A DNA stretch of 64,000 bases from an uncultured Clostridia bacterium (lineage in GTDB: Bacteria; Bacillota; Clostridia; Christensenellales; UBA1242): positions 37,271-101,270 of the forward strand of contig CALWRJ010000013.1 of the NCBI GenBank assembly GCA_944383915.1, written 5' to 3'. Each line of letters starts with the position of its first letter. The first letter of the stretch is position 1. The notes beneath the pieces are model-generated. The model did no database searches and was not told the origin of the DNA. It was given only the letters and a program-made list of their open reading frames with translations. The position numbers were made by a program, and so were the translations under genes. Positions 25,341-33,485 of the stretch are shown here, piece by piece.

Positions 25341-25930
25341 TGAAAGAGTTATTTTCAGTACCGCAAAATAAAATATTTACAAGCGAGATTTTAATAAATA
25401 AATCTCGCTTTTTGGGTTTTTGTAAGTATGTAGATAACCAAGAAAAAGCAGATGATTTTATTAATAATATAAGGCAACAGCATAACGATGCTCGCCATGT
25501 AGTTTATGCGTATAAACTACTAAATTTGGCAAAAGTAAGTGATGATGGAGAACCATCAGGCACGGCAGGAAAACCTATTTTAAATATATTAGAAATGAAA
25601 AATTTAACAAATATTATAATCTGCGTTGTTCGGTATTTTGGTGGCATAAAACTCGGTGCTGGGGGCTTGTTGCGAGCCTATTCAAATACTGCAAAAGAAA
25701 TTTTTGAAGTCGCGCCTATTGTTAAATATGAGCCTTCTTTTGTTTATGAAATAATTCTTGATTATAGCGAATACCAGGTTTTTTTAAATAAGATAAAGGA
25801 TAAAAAAGTTATTATTTTAGAAAGTGATTTTACTAATGGTGCTAAAATTAAATTTGTTGCTTCAACTGACGAAAATTTTACAAATGCAATAAAAATCGAT
25901 GAAATTTTACAAAGTTATGAGGGTATATAA
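25340..25930 (+). CDS. yigZ: YigZ / IMPACT family protein
   Basis: 196 residues. The signature DARHVVYAYKL...SDDGEPSGTAGKPIL, then VVRYFGGIKLGAGGLLRAYS, identifies the IMPACT N-terminal fold, whose bacterial members are of uncertain function, possibly linked to translation. A C-terminal domain of EF-G-V-like topology follows. TAATG junctions on both sides indicate translational coupling with tyrS and recX. Confidence 0.92.
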   Translation: MKELFSVPQNKIFTSEILINKSRFLGFCKYVDNQEKADDFINNIRQQHNDARHVVYAYKLLNLAKVSDDGEPSGTAGKPILNILEMKNLTNIIICVVRYFGGIKLGAGGLLRAYSNTAKEIFEVAPIVKYEPSFVYEIILDYSEYQVFLNKIKDKKVIILESDFTNGAKIKFVASTDENFTNAIKIDEILQSYEGI

Positions 25931-26559
25931 TGAGTGTAATTACAGACATTAAACAAGCAAAAGGGAATAAAAAGCGAGTCCACATTTATATTGATGATGA
26001 ATTTGTTTGCTCCGTTGATGATTTTACCGCGTTTAAAAATAAACTGCACAAAGGCAGAGAGATAACAAAAGCAGAACTTGAAAATATCGTTACAGAAAGC
26101 GAACAAAATAGTGGTTTTGAACGCGTTGTTGATTTAATTTCTCGTACCCCAAAAACACAACATCAAGTGCGTACTTATTTAAAAGAAAAAGGTTATATGC
26201 CAAAAACTATTAATGTTATTTTGGCAAAACTCCAAGATTATCATTATTTAGATGATAGGCGATATGCGGAAATATATATTGAAAACAACATCAGTCGTTA
26301 TGGTAAGCGCAAAATTATGCAAAATTTGCTTATGCGTGGAGTAGATAAAGATTTAATAAACGAGTGCTTGGCTGATTATGATAACCAAGACGAAACAGTT
26401 TTAAACTTTGCTTTAAAGTTTATGAAAAACCGAGAACCAACACGCGAAAATTTTGATAAACTTTGTCGCCATCTTGCAGGAAAAGGCTTTGATTGGAGCG
26501 AAATTAGTCTAGTAATTTCAAAATTAAAAGAAGGGAATTTAGATGAAAGTTGGGATTGA
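25930..26559 (+). CDS. recX: Regulatory protein RecX
   Basis: 209 residues. RecX binds and modulates RecA filaments. Three-helix repeats typical of the family are visible: VVDLISRTPKTQHQVRTYLK, DDRRYAEIYIENNISRYGKR and FMKNREPTRENFDKLCRHLA. The start overlaps the yigZ stop by one base; the end overlaps acpS by 17 bases. recA is not in the window. Confidence 0.85.
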   Translation: MSVITDIKQAKGNKKRVHIYIDDEFVCSVDDFTAFKNKLHKGREITKAELENIVTESEQNSGFERVVDLISRTPKTQHQVRTYLKEKGYMPKTINVILAKLQDYHYLDDRRYAEIYIENNISRYGKRKIMQNLLMRGVDKDLINECLADYDNQDETVLNFALKFMKNREPTRENFDKLCRHLAGKGFDWSEISLVISKLKEGNLDESWD

Positions 26560-26914
26560 TATTGTAAAAGTTGAACGATTTTTAGACAAAATCAACGATG
26601 GCAAGTTTTTATCAAGAGTTTTTACTCATGCCGAGCGCGAGCATATAAAAGAAATTTCAACACCACAAGGGCAGGCGGAAAGAATGGCAGGTAAATTTTG
26701 CGCAAAAGAAGCCGTTTCTAAAATGTTTGGTACGGGGATAGATAAAGGTATAACATGGCTTGATATTGAAATTTTACCCGATAGTCTAGGCAAACCTTGT
26801 TTAAATTTAAAAGGTACAGCAAAAAAAATGGCGGAAAGTTTAAAACTTAAAAATATAGATATCAGCATATCGCACACAGATAAAGACGCTATTGCTATTT
26901 GCGTTGCAATGTGA
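26543..26914 (+). CDS. acpS: Holo-[acyl-carrier-protein] synthase
   Basis: 123 residues. Transfers 4'-phosphopantetheine from CoA to ACP. Both signatures are present: VGIDIVKVERF (metal-binding Asp) near the N-terminus, and KFCAKEAVSKMFGTG around residue 52 with the catalytic E/K. ISISHTDKDAIA closes the fold. In Bacillus acpS lies in the neighbourhood of the alr-ndoA genes, consistent with the MazF-type gene downstream here. Confidence 0.94.
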   Translation: MKVGIDIVKVERFLDKINDGKFLSRVFTHAEREHIKEISTPQGQAERMAGKFCAKEAVSKMFGTGIDKGITWLDIEILPDSLGKPCLNLKGTAKKMAESLKLKNIDISISHTDKDAIAICVAM

Positions 26915-27017
26915 TTTTAACGAATAAAAAAATATTAAATACAAAACATATCTTTGAAAAATCCTAAATTTTAAAAATTTTAGGTATATTTAATATGTTA
27001 AAAGGGATAAATTAATT

Positions 27018-27194
27018 ATGCAAGACAAAAAGTATTCAGTCGAATTGTCAAAATTAATAAGACACAAAAATTACCATTCTAAACATATATTGAAAAAGGA
27101 AGATTATCGCGACTTCAAAGGTTTTAGTGAATGGGAAATTTGGGGTGATTGTGATGATTTAACCGAGTATGAAAATTGGTTAAAGGAGCTTTAA
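27018..27194 (+). CDS. Small protein upstream of MazF, candidate antitoxin
   Basis: 58 residues, MQDKKYSVELSKLIRHKNYH..., ending GFSEWEIWGDCDDLTEYENW plus LKEL. AAAGGG precedes ATG 27018 and the stop is three bases before the mazF start, so the two are co-translated. The acidic, Trp-rich C-terminus would suit insertion into the MazF groove, as antitoxin tails do. It lacks the ribbon-helix-helix N-terminus of Bacillus EndoAI and the AbrB-like domain of E. coli MazE. Role inferred from position only. Confidence 0.65.
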   Translation: MQDKKYSVELSKLIRHKNYHSKHILKKEDYRDFKGFSEWEIWGDCDDLTEYENWLKEL

Positions 27195-27197
27195 AAC

Positions 27198-27542
27198 TTG
27201 GATACAATCAAACGAGGCGACATTTATTATGCAAATTTATCACCAGTAGTAGGTAGCGAACAGGGCGGAGTGCGCCCCGTTTTGATTGTGCAAAACGATG
27301 TAGGTAACCGTTATAGCCCAACAGTTATTGTGGCGGCGATTACAAGTAAAATAAACAAAGCCAAATTGCCTACGCATATTGAGTTAAATGCTCATACATA
27401 TGGTCTAGAACGCGACAGCGTGGTCTTGTTAGAACAAATTCGTACGCTCGACAAAGCGCGTTTATTAGAAAAAATAGGCACTGCGGACCGAAATACCCTA
27501 AAAAATATCGATGATGCTTTGGTTATTAGTCTAGGATTGTAA
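27198..27542 (+). CDS. mazF: MazF/PemK-type mRNA interferase (EndoA-like)
   Basis: 114 residues from TTG 27198, with AAAGGAG upstream inside the preceding gene. Sequence-specific endoribonuclease fold: [46 protein letters not shown] and [19 protein letters not shown]. Conserved Arg and Thr/Ser of the active site (GVRP, AAIT) are present. It closely follows the Firmicutes EndoA pattern, and the location downstream of acpS agrees. Followed by a strong terminator. Confidence 0.93.
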   Translation: MDTIKRGDIYYANLSPVVGSEQGGVRPVLIVQNDVGNRYSPTVIVAAITSKINKAKLPTHIELNAHTYGLERDSVVLLEQIRTLDKARLLEKIGTADRNTLKNIDDALVISLGL

Positions 27543-27547
27543 ATTTG

Positions 27548-27571
27548 CGCCTAAAATTTCAGGCGTTTTTT
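27548..27571 (+). terminator. mazF terminator
   Basis: CGCCT (27548-27552) pairs with AGGCG (27561-27565), followed by six T. Confidence 0.8.
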
Positions 27572-27643
27572 CTTTAAAATTTGTTAAAAATTTTTTAAAA
27601 TAAGCCTTTAATATATATTTTCATTGTTTTTACAAGTTGCATA

Positions 27644-27672
27644 TTGACAAATTTAGAATTTTAATGTATAAT
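27644..27672 (+). promoter_or_regulatory. Promoter of the GLUG-repeat gene
   Basis: TTGACA (27644-27649)-17-TATAAT (27667-27672), 44 bases before the start codon. Confidence 0.85.
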
Positions 27673-27715
27673 ATTCGTAATACTACTAGATGAATAAATA
27701 GAGAGGTAATTTATT

Positions 27716-30688
27716 ATGAAATGGCTTAATAGATTCTTAATCTTTTTGCTTATCGTCATCGTATGTATTAGTATAGGCTTATCCATTTACTACTTTATGC
27801 GTAATACTGAGGTATTTAGTTTTGGTAATGGTGAAAATGCCCTTACTAAATATGTTAATGTTGGCGAAACATTTGAAGTCACAGTTACACGACAAAATGC
27901 TTCAAGTGAGGAGTATTCTCTTGTAACTATGGATGAAAATGTTGTAAGAGCACTTGATCCCGCATATTACGAGGATGACAACGAAACAATCGTTTGGAGA
28001 TTTGAAGCAGTTAGTGGCGGAAACACAACTTTACAACTTCAAACTACAAATGAAGGTTACAAAGACCTACAAGTTGCTGTTTATGTAGGTGATGGTACAG
28101 TTGAGCACCCGTTCTATGTTCGTGATTACTTAGATTTAAGTACAATTGGACAAAATGACGCTGTTGACGGCAGAACTCTTTCAGCACACTATCAACAAGT
28201 TGCTGATATTGATATGAGTGTTGCAGAATCTGCTTGGACTCCAATCGGTACAAATTCAAGCACAGGCTTTACAGGCTCATACAATGGTAACGGTCACACT
28301 ATTTCTAACTTAATATTGTTAAAGAGTGGCTCGACTTATGCTAACGAAAGCACTATGTTTGTAAGTGACACTCTTGAAAGAGCTGGGTTGTTTGCTACAA
28401 TCGGTAATGGTGGTGTAGTATCAAAACTTAACTTAACTAGTGTGATTATTGATGGTGCTTACAGTTACGCTGGTGCTGTCGCTGGTGTAGTTAATGGTCA
28501 GGTTAACTTTGTGAATGTTTCAAACTCAACTATTAGCAACTCAAGCACACAAAATGGAGCAACAGTCGGCGGTATTGTTGGTTCGGTTATTGCTTCGAGT
28601 ACGAATACTACACAATTTATAGCACGCATTCAATACTCGTCAGTATCAAATTCTACTATCATAGGACAAAACTATGTTGGTGGTCTTGCTGGTAGTACTC
28701 AAGGTGCGTTCGTGTTCAATTCGTATGTAACAGGTAATATCACAGCAAATGGTGATAGTTCAATTGCTGGTGGTTTAATCGGTCTTGTAAATAATGTTCA
28801 AAATGAGAATAACATTTACAGAAATGCCATTGTAAACAACTATGCGGTTTTAAGTTCTATCACTTCAAATGGTGAATTTGGTTACTTAATAGGTAGCAAT
28901 ACAAACTACGGCGCTGAAACAAATGTTGTTTTAAGACCAAGTAGCGAAGACGAAACTGTAAGTTCGTACAATAGAATTTTAGGTAACTTCTACCGCGCAA
29001 CTGATGGTTATACTGCAATCGCTGGTCAAGCCGATGTAACGGACGCTTACCTTGCATTCCCAGTAAGCGATGAAGTTTTAAAACAAAGACCAACGCAGGA
29101 AAGAATTGATGCAATCATTTCAAGTGGTGCAGTTGACGCTAGCCTTGCCTTTGTAGGCTACAGCACAATAGGTCAATTCACTGGTTGGAACTTTGAGCAA
29201 GTTTGGACAATTGATTCTACAGTAAATAACGGTTATCCAACAATCAAAGTAGATGCAGTTCCTACAGCAGATTCAATATATGATGAGTTTGATAGAATAA
29301 TTATCTCTGCTGAAGATGCTTTGAAACGAGAAATTCAAAACGATATAGCTGATGATGGCGAGTTAAATAACAATTACTTCATCAATGAAAGCATTTGTTT
29401 AACAGGCGAATGGACGCCAATTGGTACTGCAGAAATGCCATTCAATGGTCAATTTGTGGTAATTCCTGACAGCAACGGCAATATGCCAGTTATATACAAC
29501 CTTGTAATAAGTACTGACAGAGCGTACAATGGTTTCTTTGGATATGTTGGTAGCAACGGACTTATTCAAGATTTGACAATTGAAGGTGTAAACATCTCTG
29601 CTGGTCAATATATCGGTGTAATTGCTGGTTACAATAACGGCACTATTAGTGGTGCAACAGTTCGTTCTAATGCTGATACAAACTTTGTAGGAATTAATGT
29701 TGATAAAGACGGCGATGTTTATGTTGGTGGTATCGTTGGTAGCAACTACTCAAACGGTAACATTTTAAATAGCACTGCTACATTAAATATTAGAGTAACG
29801 GCAAATACGGCTTCTATCGGTGGTGTGGCTGGACAAAACTTAGGAAACATTAACAACGCAAGTTATAATGGACTTCAAGCGAACGGTAACTACTCATACA
29901 GAATTGATGTTATGAACAAAAACGGAAACACTAAATATGTAGGTGGTATTGTTGGTGATATGTCTAGCGGAACAATCACAAAAGGCAACTTCACTGGTTT
30001 AATTAGCGCACCTACTATTGATGGTACAATCGTTGGTGGTATCGTTGGTAGATACAGCGGAAGCATTGCTAATACTCAACCTACTATTACAAAATGCGCT
30101 GCAACTGATATAAACATCACTGGTTACTTAATCGGTGGTCTTGTTGGTAGACTTGATGTAGCGTCAAGTGTGGGAATTGTAAATAACATTTCGCAATCAT
30201 ACTCAACAGGTTCTGTTTATGGATATAGAGTAGGTGGTCTTGCTGGTGAAATCTCACGCGGTAGTATCATAAATAGTTACTCAAACTGCTTCCTTAGTGG
30301 TAACATTATGGGTGGTTTTGCTGGTAGTATCTTATACCGCAACTCAAGTGAATATGGACGCGTTGCTTACTGCTTCTCAAATGTATCATTTGACAATTCA
30401 GCAGGTAAGGCTTATGCAGAAACAGAATCAGAAATCTACGCTTTAAACAACATATTTGATGCTGGCTCTAAAGTTGGTGGCTATGTAGAAAACTGTATTC
30501 TAAATTCACAAAGCGGTGGCGCTCGTCACTCAAGTTCATACCTATTCATAATCGACTGGAAAGCACCAGACGATGGCTGGAGAAGTGATGGAGATTGCAA
30601 GAATATCGACACATTCACAAACCGTGGTTTCGATAGTTCTATTTGGAACTTCGTTAGCGGTCAATACCCAACACTAAATATGAACTAA
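27716..30688 (+). CDS. Large exported GLUG-repeat surface protein
   Basis: 990 residues. An N-terminal membrane anchor or signal (FLIFLLIVIVCISIGLSIYY) precedes a beta-rich region with a BIG-like look (GETFEVTVTRQNASSEEYSL). From about residue 150 come some eleven GLUG-type repeats in two blocks (for example VGGIVGSVI, VGGLAGSTQG, YVGGIVGSNYSNG, GGIVGDMSSG, VGGLAGEISRG), a beta-helix-forming motif of adhesins and proteases. The end, GFDSSIWNFVSGQYPTLNMN, is a typical GLUG cap. No LPXTG or protease active site was seen. GAGAGG precedes ATG 27716. Monocistronic, with promoter and terminator. Confidence 0.88.
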   Translation: MKWLNRFLIFLLIVIVCISIGLSIYYFMRNTEVFSFGNGENALTKYVNVGETFEVTVTRQNASSEEYSLVTMDENVVRALDPAYYEDDNETIVWRFEAVSGGNTTLQLQTTNEGYKDLQVAVYVGDGTVEHPFYVRDYLDLSTIGQNDAVDGRTLSAHYQQVADIDMSVAESAWTPIGTNSSTGFTGSYNGNGHTISNLILLKSGSTYANESTMFVSDTLERAGLFATIGNGGVVSKLNLTSVIIDGAYSYAGAVAGVVNGQVNFVNVSNSTISNSSTQNGATVGGIVGSVIASSTNTTQFIARIQYSSVSNSTIIGQNYVGGLAGSTQGAFVFNSYVTGNITANGDSSIAGGLIGLVNNVQNENNIYRNAIVNNYAVLSSITSNGEFGYLIGSNTNYGAETNVVLRPSSEDETVSSYNRILGNFYRATDGYTAIAGQADVTDAYLAFPVSDEVLKQRPTQERIDAIISSGAVDASLAFVGYSTIGQFTGWNFEQVWTIDSTVNNGYPTIKVDAVPTADSIYDEFDRIIISAEDALKREIQNDIADDGELNNNYFINESICLTGEWTPIGTAEMPFNGQFVVIPDSNGNMPVIYNLVISTDRAYNGFFGYVGSNGLIQDLTIEGVNISAGQYIGVIAGYNNGTISGATVRSNADTNFVGINVDKDGDVYVGGIVGSNYSNGNILNSTATLNIRVTANTASIGGVAGQNLGNINNASYNGLQANGNYSYRIDVMNKNGNTKYVGGIVGDMSSGTITKGNFTGLISAPTIDGTIVGGIVGRYSGSIANTQPTITKCAATDINITGYLIGGLVGRLDVASSVGIVNNISQSYSTGSVYGYRVGGLAGEISRGSIINSYSNCFLSGNIMGGFAGSILYRNSSEYGRVAYCFSNVSFDNSAGKAYAETESEIYALNNIFDAGSKVGGYVENCILNSQSGGARHSSSYLFIIDWKAPDDGWRSDGDCKNIDTFTNRGFDSSIWNFVSGQYPTLNMN

Positions 30689-30701
30689 TCAAATAAAAAA
30701 G

Positions 30702-30732
30702 CATACCAAGTATTTTCTTGGTATGTTTTTTG
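30702..30732 (+). terminator. GLUG-repeat gene terminator
   Basis: CATACCAAG (30702-30710) pairs with CTTGGTATG (30717-30725), then a T run. Confidence 0.88.
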
Positions 30733-30852
30733 TTTTTGGTTAAAGTAATTTATTATTAAAAATTGTTTTTATTCAGTATACAAATAGATTTCAAATCAAT
30801 TCTCTTTTTCTCAAAATAAAAAAAATGTGTAAAGTGTACACATTTTTTTCAA

Positions 30853-31053
30853 TTAATCATTTCCAAGTAAATAATCAATACTTTCGTCTAACGCTTGTGC
30901 AATTAAAATTAAAACATCGAGAGAAGGCTCTCGTTTTCCTGTGCAATAGTTATTAACAATACTTTGAGACATTCCAATTTTATTAGCAAGTTCTAATTGT
31001 GTCATTCCATTCTCATCTAAAACATCTCTCAATCTTTCCGCAAATTTATTCAT
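30853..31053 (-). CDS. XRE-family transcriptional regulator
   Basis: 66 residues: MNKFAERLRDVLDENGMTQL, then ANKIGMSQSIVNNYCTGKRE and LIAQALDESIDYLLGND. A lone Cro/C1-type helix-turn-helix. A TATAAT-like box lies just upstream on the same strand. A perfect 8-bp palindrome fills the spacer of the divergent promoter, so it likely represses the surface-protein transcript at 31.4 kb. Confidence 0.88.
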   Translation of the reverse strand: MNKFAERLRDVLDENGMTQLELANKIGMSQSIVNNYCTGKREPSLDVLILIAQALDESIDYLLGND

Positions 31054-31086
31054 AAATAAATTATATTAAATTCTTTCTTAAAATAG

Positions 31087-31116
31087 TTGACATATGGCTA
31101 TTAGCCATAGTATACT
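31087..31116 (+). promoter_or_regulatory. Operator inside a consensus promoter spacer
   Basis: TTGACA (31087-31092)-18-TATACT (31111-31116). The spacer is almost entirely TATGGCTA-T-TAGCCATA (31093-31109), a perfect palindrome. About 280 bases separate it from the surface-protein start; within them only a 15-codon ORF was seen. Confidence 0.8.
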
Positions 31117-31120
31117 TTTA

Positions 31121-31168
31121 ATGTTCAAAAAACTTGCAAAATTAAAAGAACACTTTGTTCCAAATTGA
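31121..31168 (+). CDS. Possible 15-residue peptide at the promoter
   Basis: ATG 31121 to TGA 31168 encodes MFKKLAKLKEHFVPN. The ATG lies five bases after the -10 box, so translation would have to be leaderless. The peptide is amphipathic and basic. It may be chance in AT-rich DNA; the following ~230 bases to the next gene are A-rich and contain no other gene or strong structure. Confidence 0.2.
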   Translation: MFKKLAKLKEHFVPN

Positions 31169-31400
31169 CTAAAAAGATAAAAAATTGTTTAAACTATAAA
31201 AATATCTAACATATTTCTACAAATTTCTACAAAAAATAACAATGAACTTCTAAAAACAAAAAAACTAAAGCCTAAAATAAAAAATAGGTTTTAAGAATAA
31301 TTATTAAAATTAAAACTCAAATATATAACTAAATTTTACCCGAAAACAAAAAACTAAGTTAATTTGTTTTACAAATTAAAAAAATAGGAGAGATAGCCAT

Positions 31401-33200
31401 ATGGCAATTAAAGAACTATTCACCAAATATAAACTCTATACAATACTTTCCATAATCACTTTAGTTTTAATAATAAGTGGTGTAGTATTAGGCGTTTCTC
31501 TATCAAAAGAAACAAATCAGTCTGCAGGTGCAGCAGTTGGTGATACTTTTACCGTGGGTGATTTAAATTATGAAATTACAGTTGAAGGTACAAATGGAGA
31601 AGGTGAAGTAGAAGTAACAGGACCAACAAGTACTTCTATAACAAGTGCAACAATACCAAGTTCCGTTAGTTATGGTGGTGTTAACTATAATGTCACTAGC
31701 ATAGGAAATAATGCATTTTATAGATGCAATAGTTTAATTTCGGCAACAATTGGAAATGATGTTAAAAGTATAGGAAATTCAGCATTCGATAGTTGTAGTT
31801 TTTTGGAGACAGTAACAATTGGAAACAGGGTTGCAAGCATAGGTCAGACCGCATTTTATTGGTGTACTGGTTTAATAGCAATATATTTTTATAACGAAAT
31901 TACAAGTGAAGCATCCATGATAGGTACTTTTGCTTTTTTAAATTATAATTCTGATGTAACATATTACTTTAAAGACCAAACAAGTCTAAATAATGCAAGA
32001 AATGTTCATGGTACTAAATTTTCAAGTACAAATTTTCAACTAATGACTTTCGTAAATATTACTGTAAATAGTAATAACGAAAACTATGGTACAGTGAGCG
32101 ATAGTACAGGAAATTATGCGGTCGGAACATCTATTGTCATAAGCGCAACACCAAATGAAAATTGCGGATTTTTAGGCTGGAGTTTAGATGGTGGAAATTC
32201 TATAATTGAAGGTACAGAAAATCAAACTAGTTATGTAGTAAATATAACAAATGATGCAACATATACCGCAGTATTCGATATGATTACTTATAACATAACG
32301 GTTAATTCGAATAATGGTGTATACGGTTCTGCAAGTGGTGGTGGACAATTACCACAAGGAGCAAATACACTAACCGCCACGGCAGACCCTAATTATCAAC
32401 TTGTAGGTTGGAGTTTGGACGGTGGGCAAACATTGTTAGGTGACAGTATAGGAATGACTAATTACACAATCACAGTAACTCAAGACGCAACATACACCGC
32501 AGTGTTTGAGCCTATTGTAACAATCACATCACTAAACAGTGGAGCAGAGTTTACTATAATTCGTGAAAGTGTAGACAATGTAGTACATAGTTATGTAATC
32601 CAAATGAACAGCGGATACTATATCAACGGAATATATGCTGCAAACACTGCCACACAACCGACCACAAATGATTTTACAAAAATCAAATCAATAGACGGTT
32701 ATCTACAAAACGATTATAGCACCGTAATACACTACATCACCAACACCACAGGCACGCAACTAATACTAGAAATATACAACATAGGCGAACCCTTCACAAT
32801 ATACTTAGATTTTGTAACCACCGTCCAAAACTTTAAAGCAGGAGGCTCAATAGAAGGCATAGCATTATCGGTTAAATATCAGGGTAGTGAAATAGACCTA
32901 GTCGTAGCAGGTAGTGCTAAAATACTCGGCTACACCACAATAAACGGACTAGAAACAGTTAATGTAGTAGCGCAAGCGTACACAGACTATACCTTCTTAG
33001 GTTGGCAGATAGACGGTGAGTACATAACATACCAAGACGAAACAAGCGGAGAAACAATAACCCTCCAAGGCTATGACTACATTAGCGCTAGTATTCCCTT
33101 ATCCGTAATAGACGGAAAACAAGTAATAGCGGTATTCACTTCAACTGCCGAACTCAACGCCAACGACCAAACAAATAGCGTAAACAGTGGTGTGATGTAA
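31401..33200 (+). CDS. Leucine-rich (BspA-type) and InlB-like repeat surface protein
   Basis: 599 residues; the intact member of a three-locus family. The N-terminus MAIKELFTKYKLYTILSIIT with a hydrophobic segment to ~35 is shared with the 53.8 kb copy. BspA-type leucine-rich repeats follow at ~75-165 (TSIGNNAFYRCNSLISATIG). Two Listeria-Bacteroides/InlB-B-like repeats lie at ~215-370 (ATPNENCGFLGWSLDGG, YTAVFDM), then an unrecognised beta-rich module, a further repeat and the tail NANDQTNSVNSGVM. AGGAGAG precedes ATG 31401. No LPXTG motif. Likely adhesin, anchored by the N-terminal helix. Confidence 0.88.
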   Translation: MAIKELFTKYKLYTILSIITLVLIISGVVLGVSLSKETNQSAGAAVGDTFTVGDLNYEITVEGTNGEGEVEVTGPTSTSITSATIPSSVSYGGVNYNVTSIGNNAFYRCNSLISATIGNDVKSIGNSAFDSCSFLETVTIGNRVASIGQTAFYWCTGLIAIYFYNEITSEASMIGTFAFLNYNSDVTYYFKDQTSLNNARNVHGTKFSSTNFQLMTFVNITVNSNNENYGTVSDSTGNYAVGTSIVISATPNENCGFLGWSLDGGNSIIEGTENQTSYVVNITNDATYTAVFDMITYNITVNSNNGVYGSASGGGQLPQGANTLTATADPNYQLVGWSLDGGQTLLGDSIGMTNYTITVTQDATYTAVFEPIVTITSLNSGAEFTIIRESVDNVVHSYVIQMNSGYYINGIYAANTATQPTTNDFTKIKSIDGYLQNDYSTVIHYITNTTGTQLILEIYNIGEPFTIYLDFVTTVQNFKAGGSIEGIALSVKYQGSEIDLVVAGSAKILGYTTINGLETVNVVAQAYTDYTFLGWQIDGEYITYQDETSGETITLQGYDYISASIPLSVIDGKQVIAVFTSTAELNANDQTNSVNSGVM

Positions 33201-33247
33201 TATGATAATTTTATAAAAAACATCTAAAACAACGCAACTAAACCGCT

Positions 33248-33297
33248 AACGACCAAACAGACAGCGGAAACCACGATTTTTAATTAAAAAATTCACT
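33248..33297 (+). repeat. Vestigial second copy of the family C-terminal tail
   Basis: The sequence AACGACCAAACAGACAGCGG and what follows would read NDQTDSGNHDF. It repeats the tail codons of the gene that ends 48 bases upstream, but lies outside any open gene. A nearly identical stretch is at 56411, also downstream of a family gene and also followed by ATTAAAAAATTCAC. Confidence 0.7.
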
Positions 33298-33311
33298 TCA
33301 CATTACAAAAA

Positions 33312-33337
33312 CTCACTTTAAAACGAAGTGAGTTTTT
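33312..33337 (+). terminator. Surface-protein gene terminator
   Basis: CTCACTT (33312-33318) pairs with AAGTGAG (33326-33332), then five T. Homologous with the terminator at 6094. Confidence 0.82.
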
Positions 33338-33344
33338 AATGTTA

Positions 33345-33480
33345 TTAGTAATTAGGAATTTTTAATTAAGGAAGGAATTTAATATTATTTTATACCCAGC
33401 AATAACTGCTAATTGCTCATTGCTAATTCTTGCGTAGCAAGTAAAATTGCTAATTGCTAATTTGAGCGTAGCGAATAAAT
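33345..33480. repeat. GCTAATT-type repeats with mini-hairpins
   Basis: Repeated GCTAATT and near variants, for example AACTGCTAATTGCTCATTGC, alternate with TGC-GTA-GCA and GAGC-GTA-GCG palindromes. This is the opposite-strand orientation of the AATTAGC units at 3.6 kb, and no coding frame is present. Confidence 0.6.
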
Positions 33481-33485
33481 AAATT

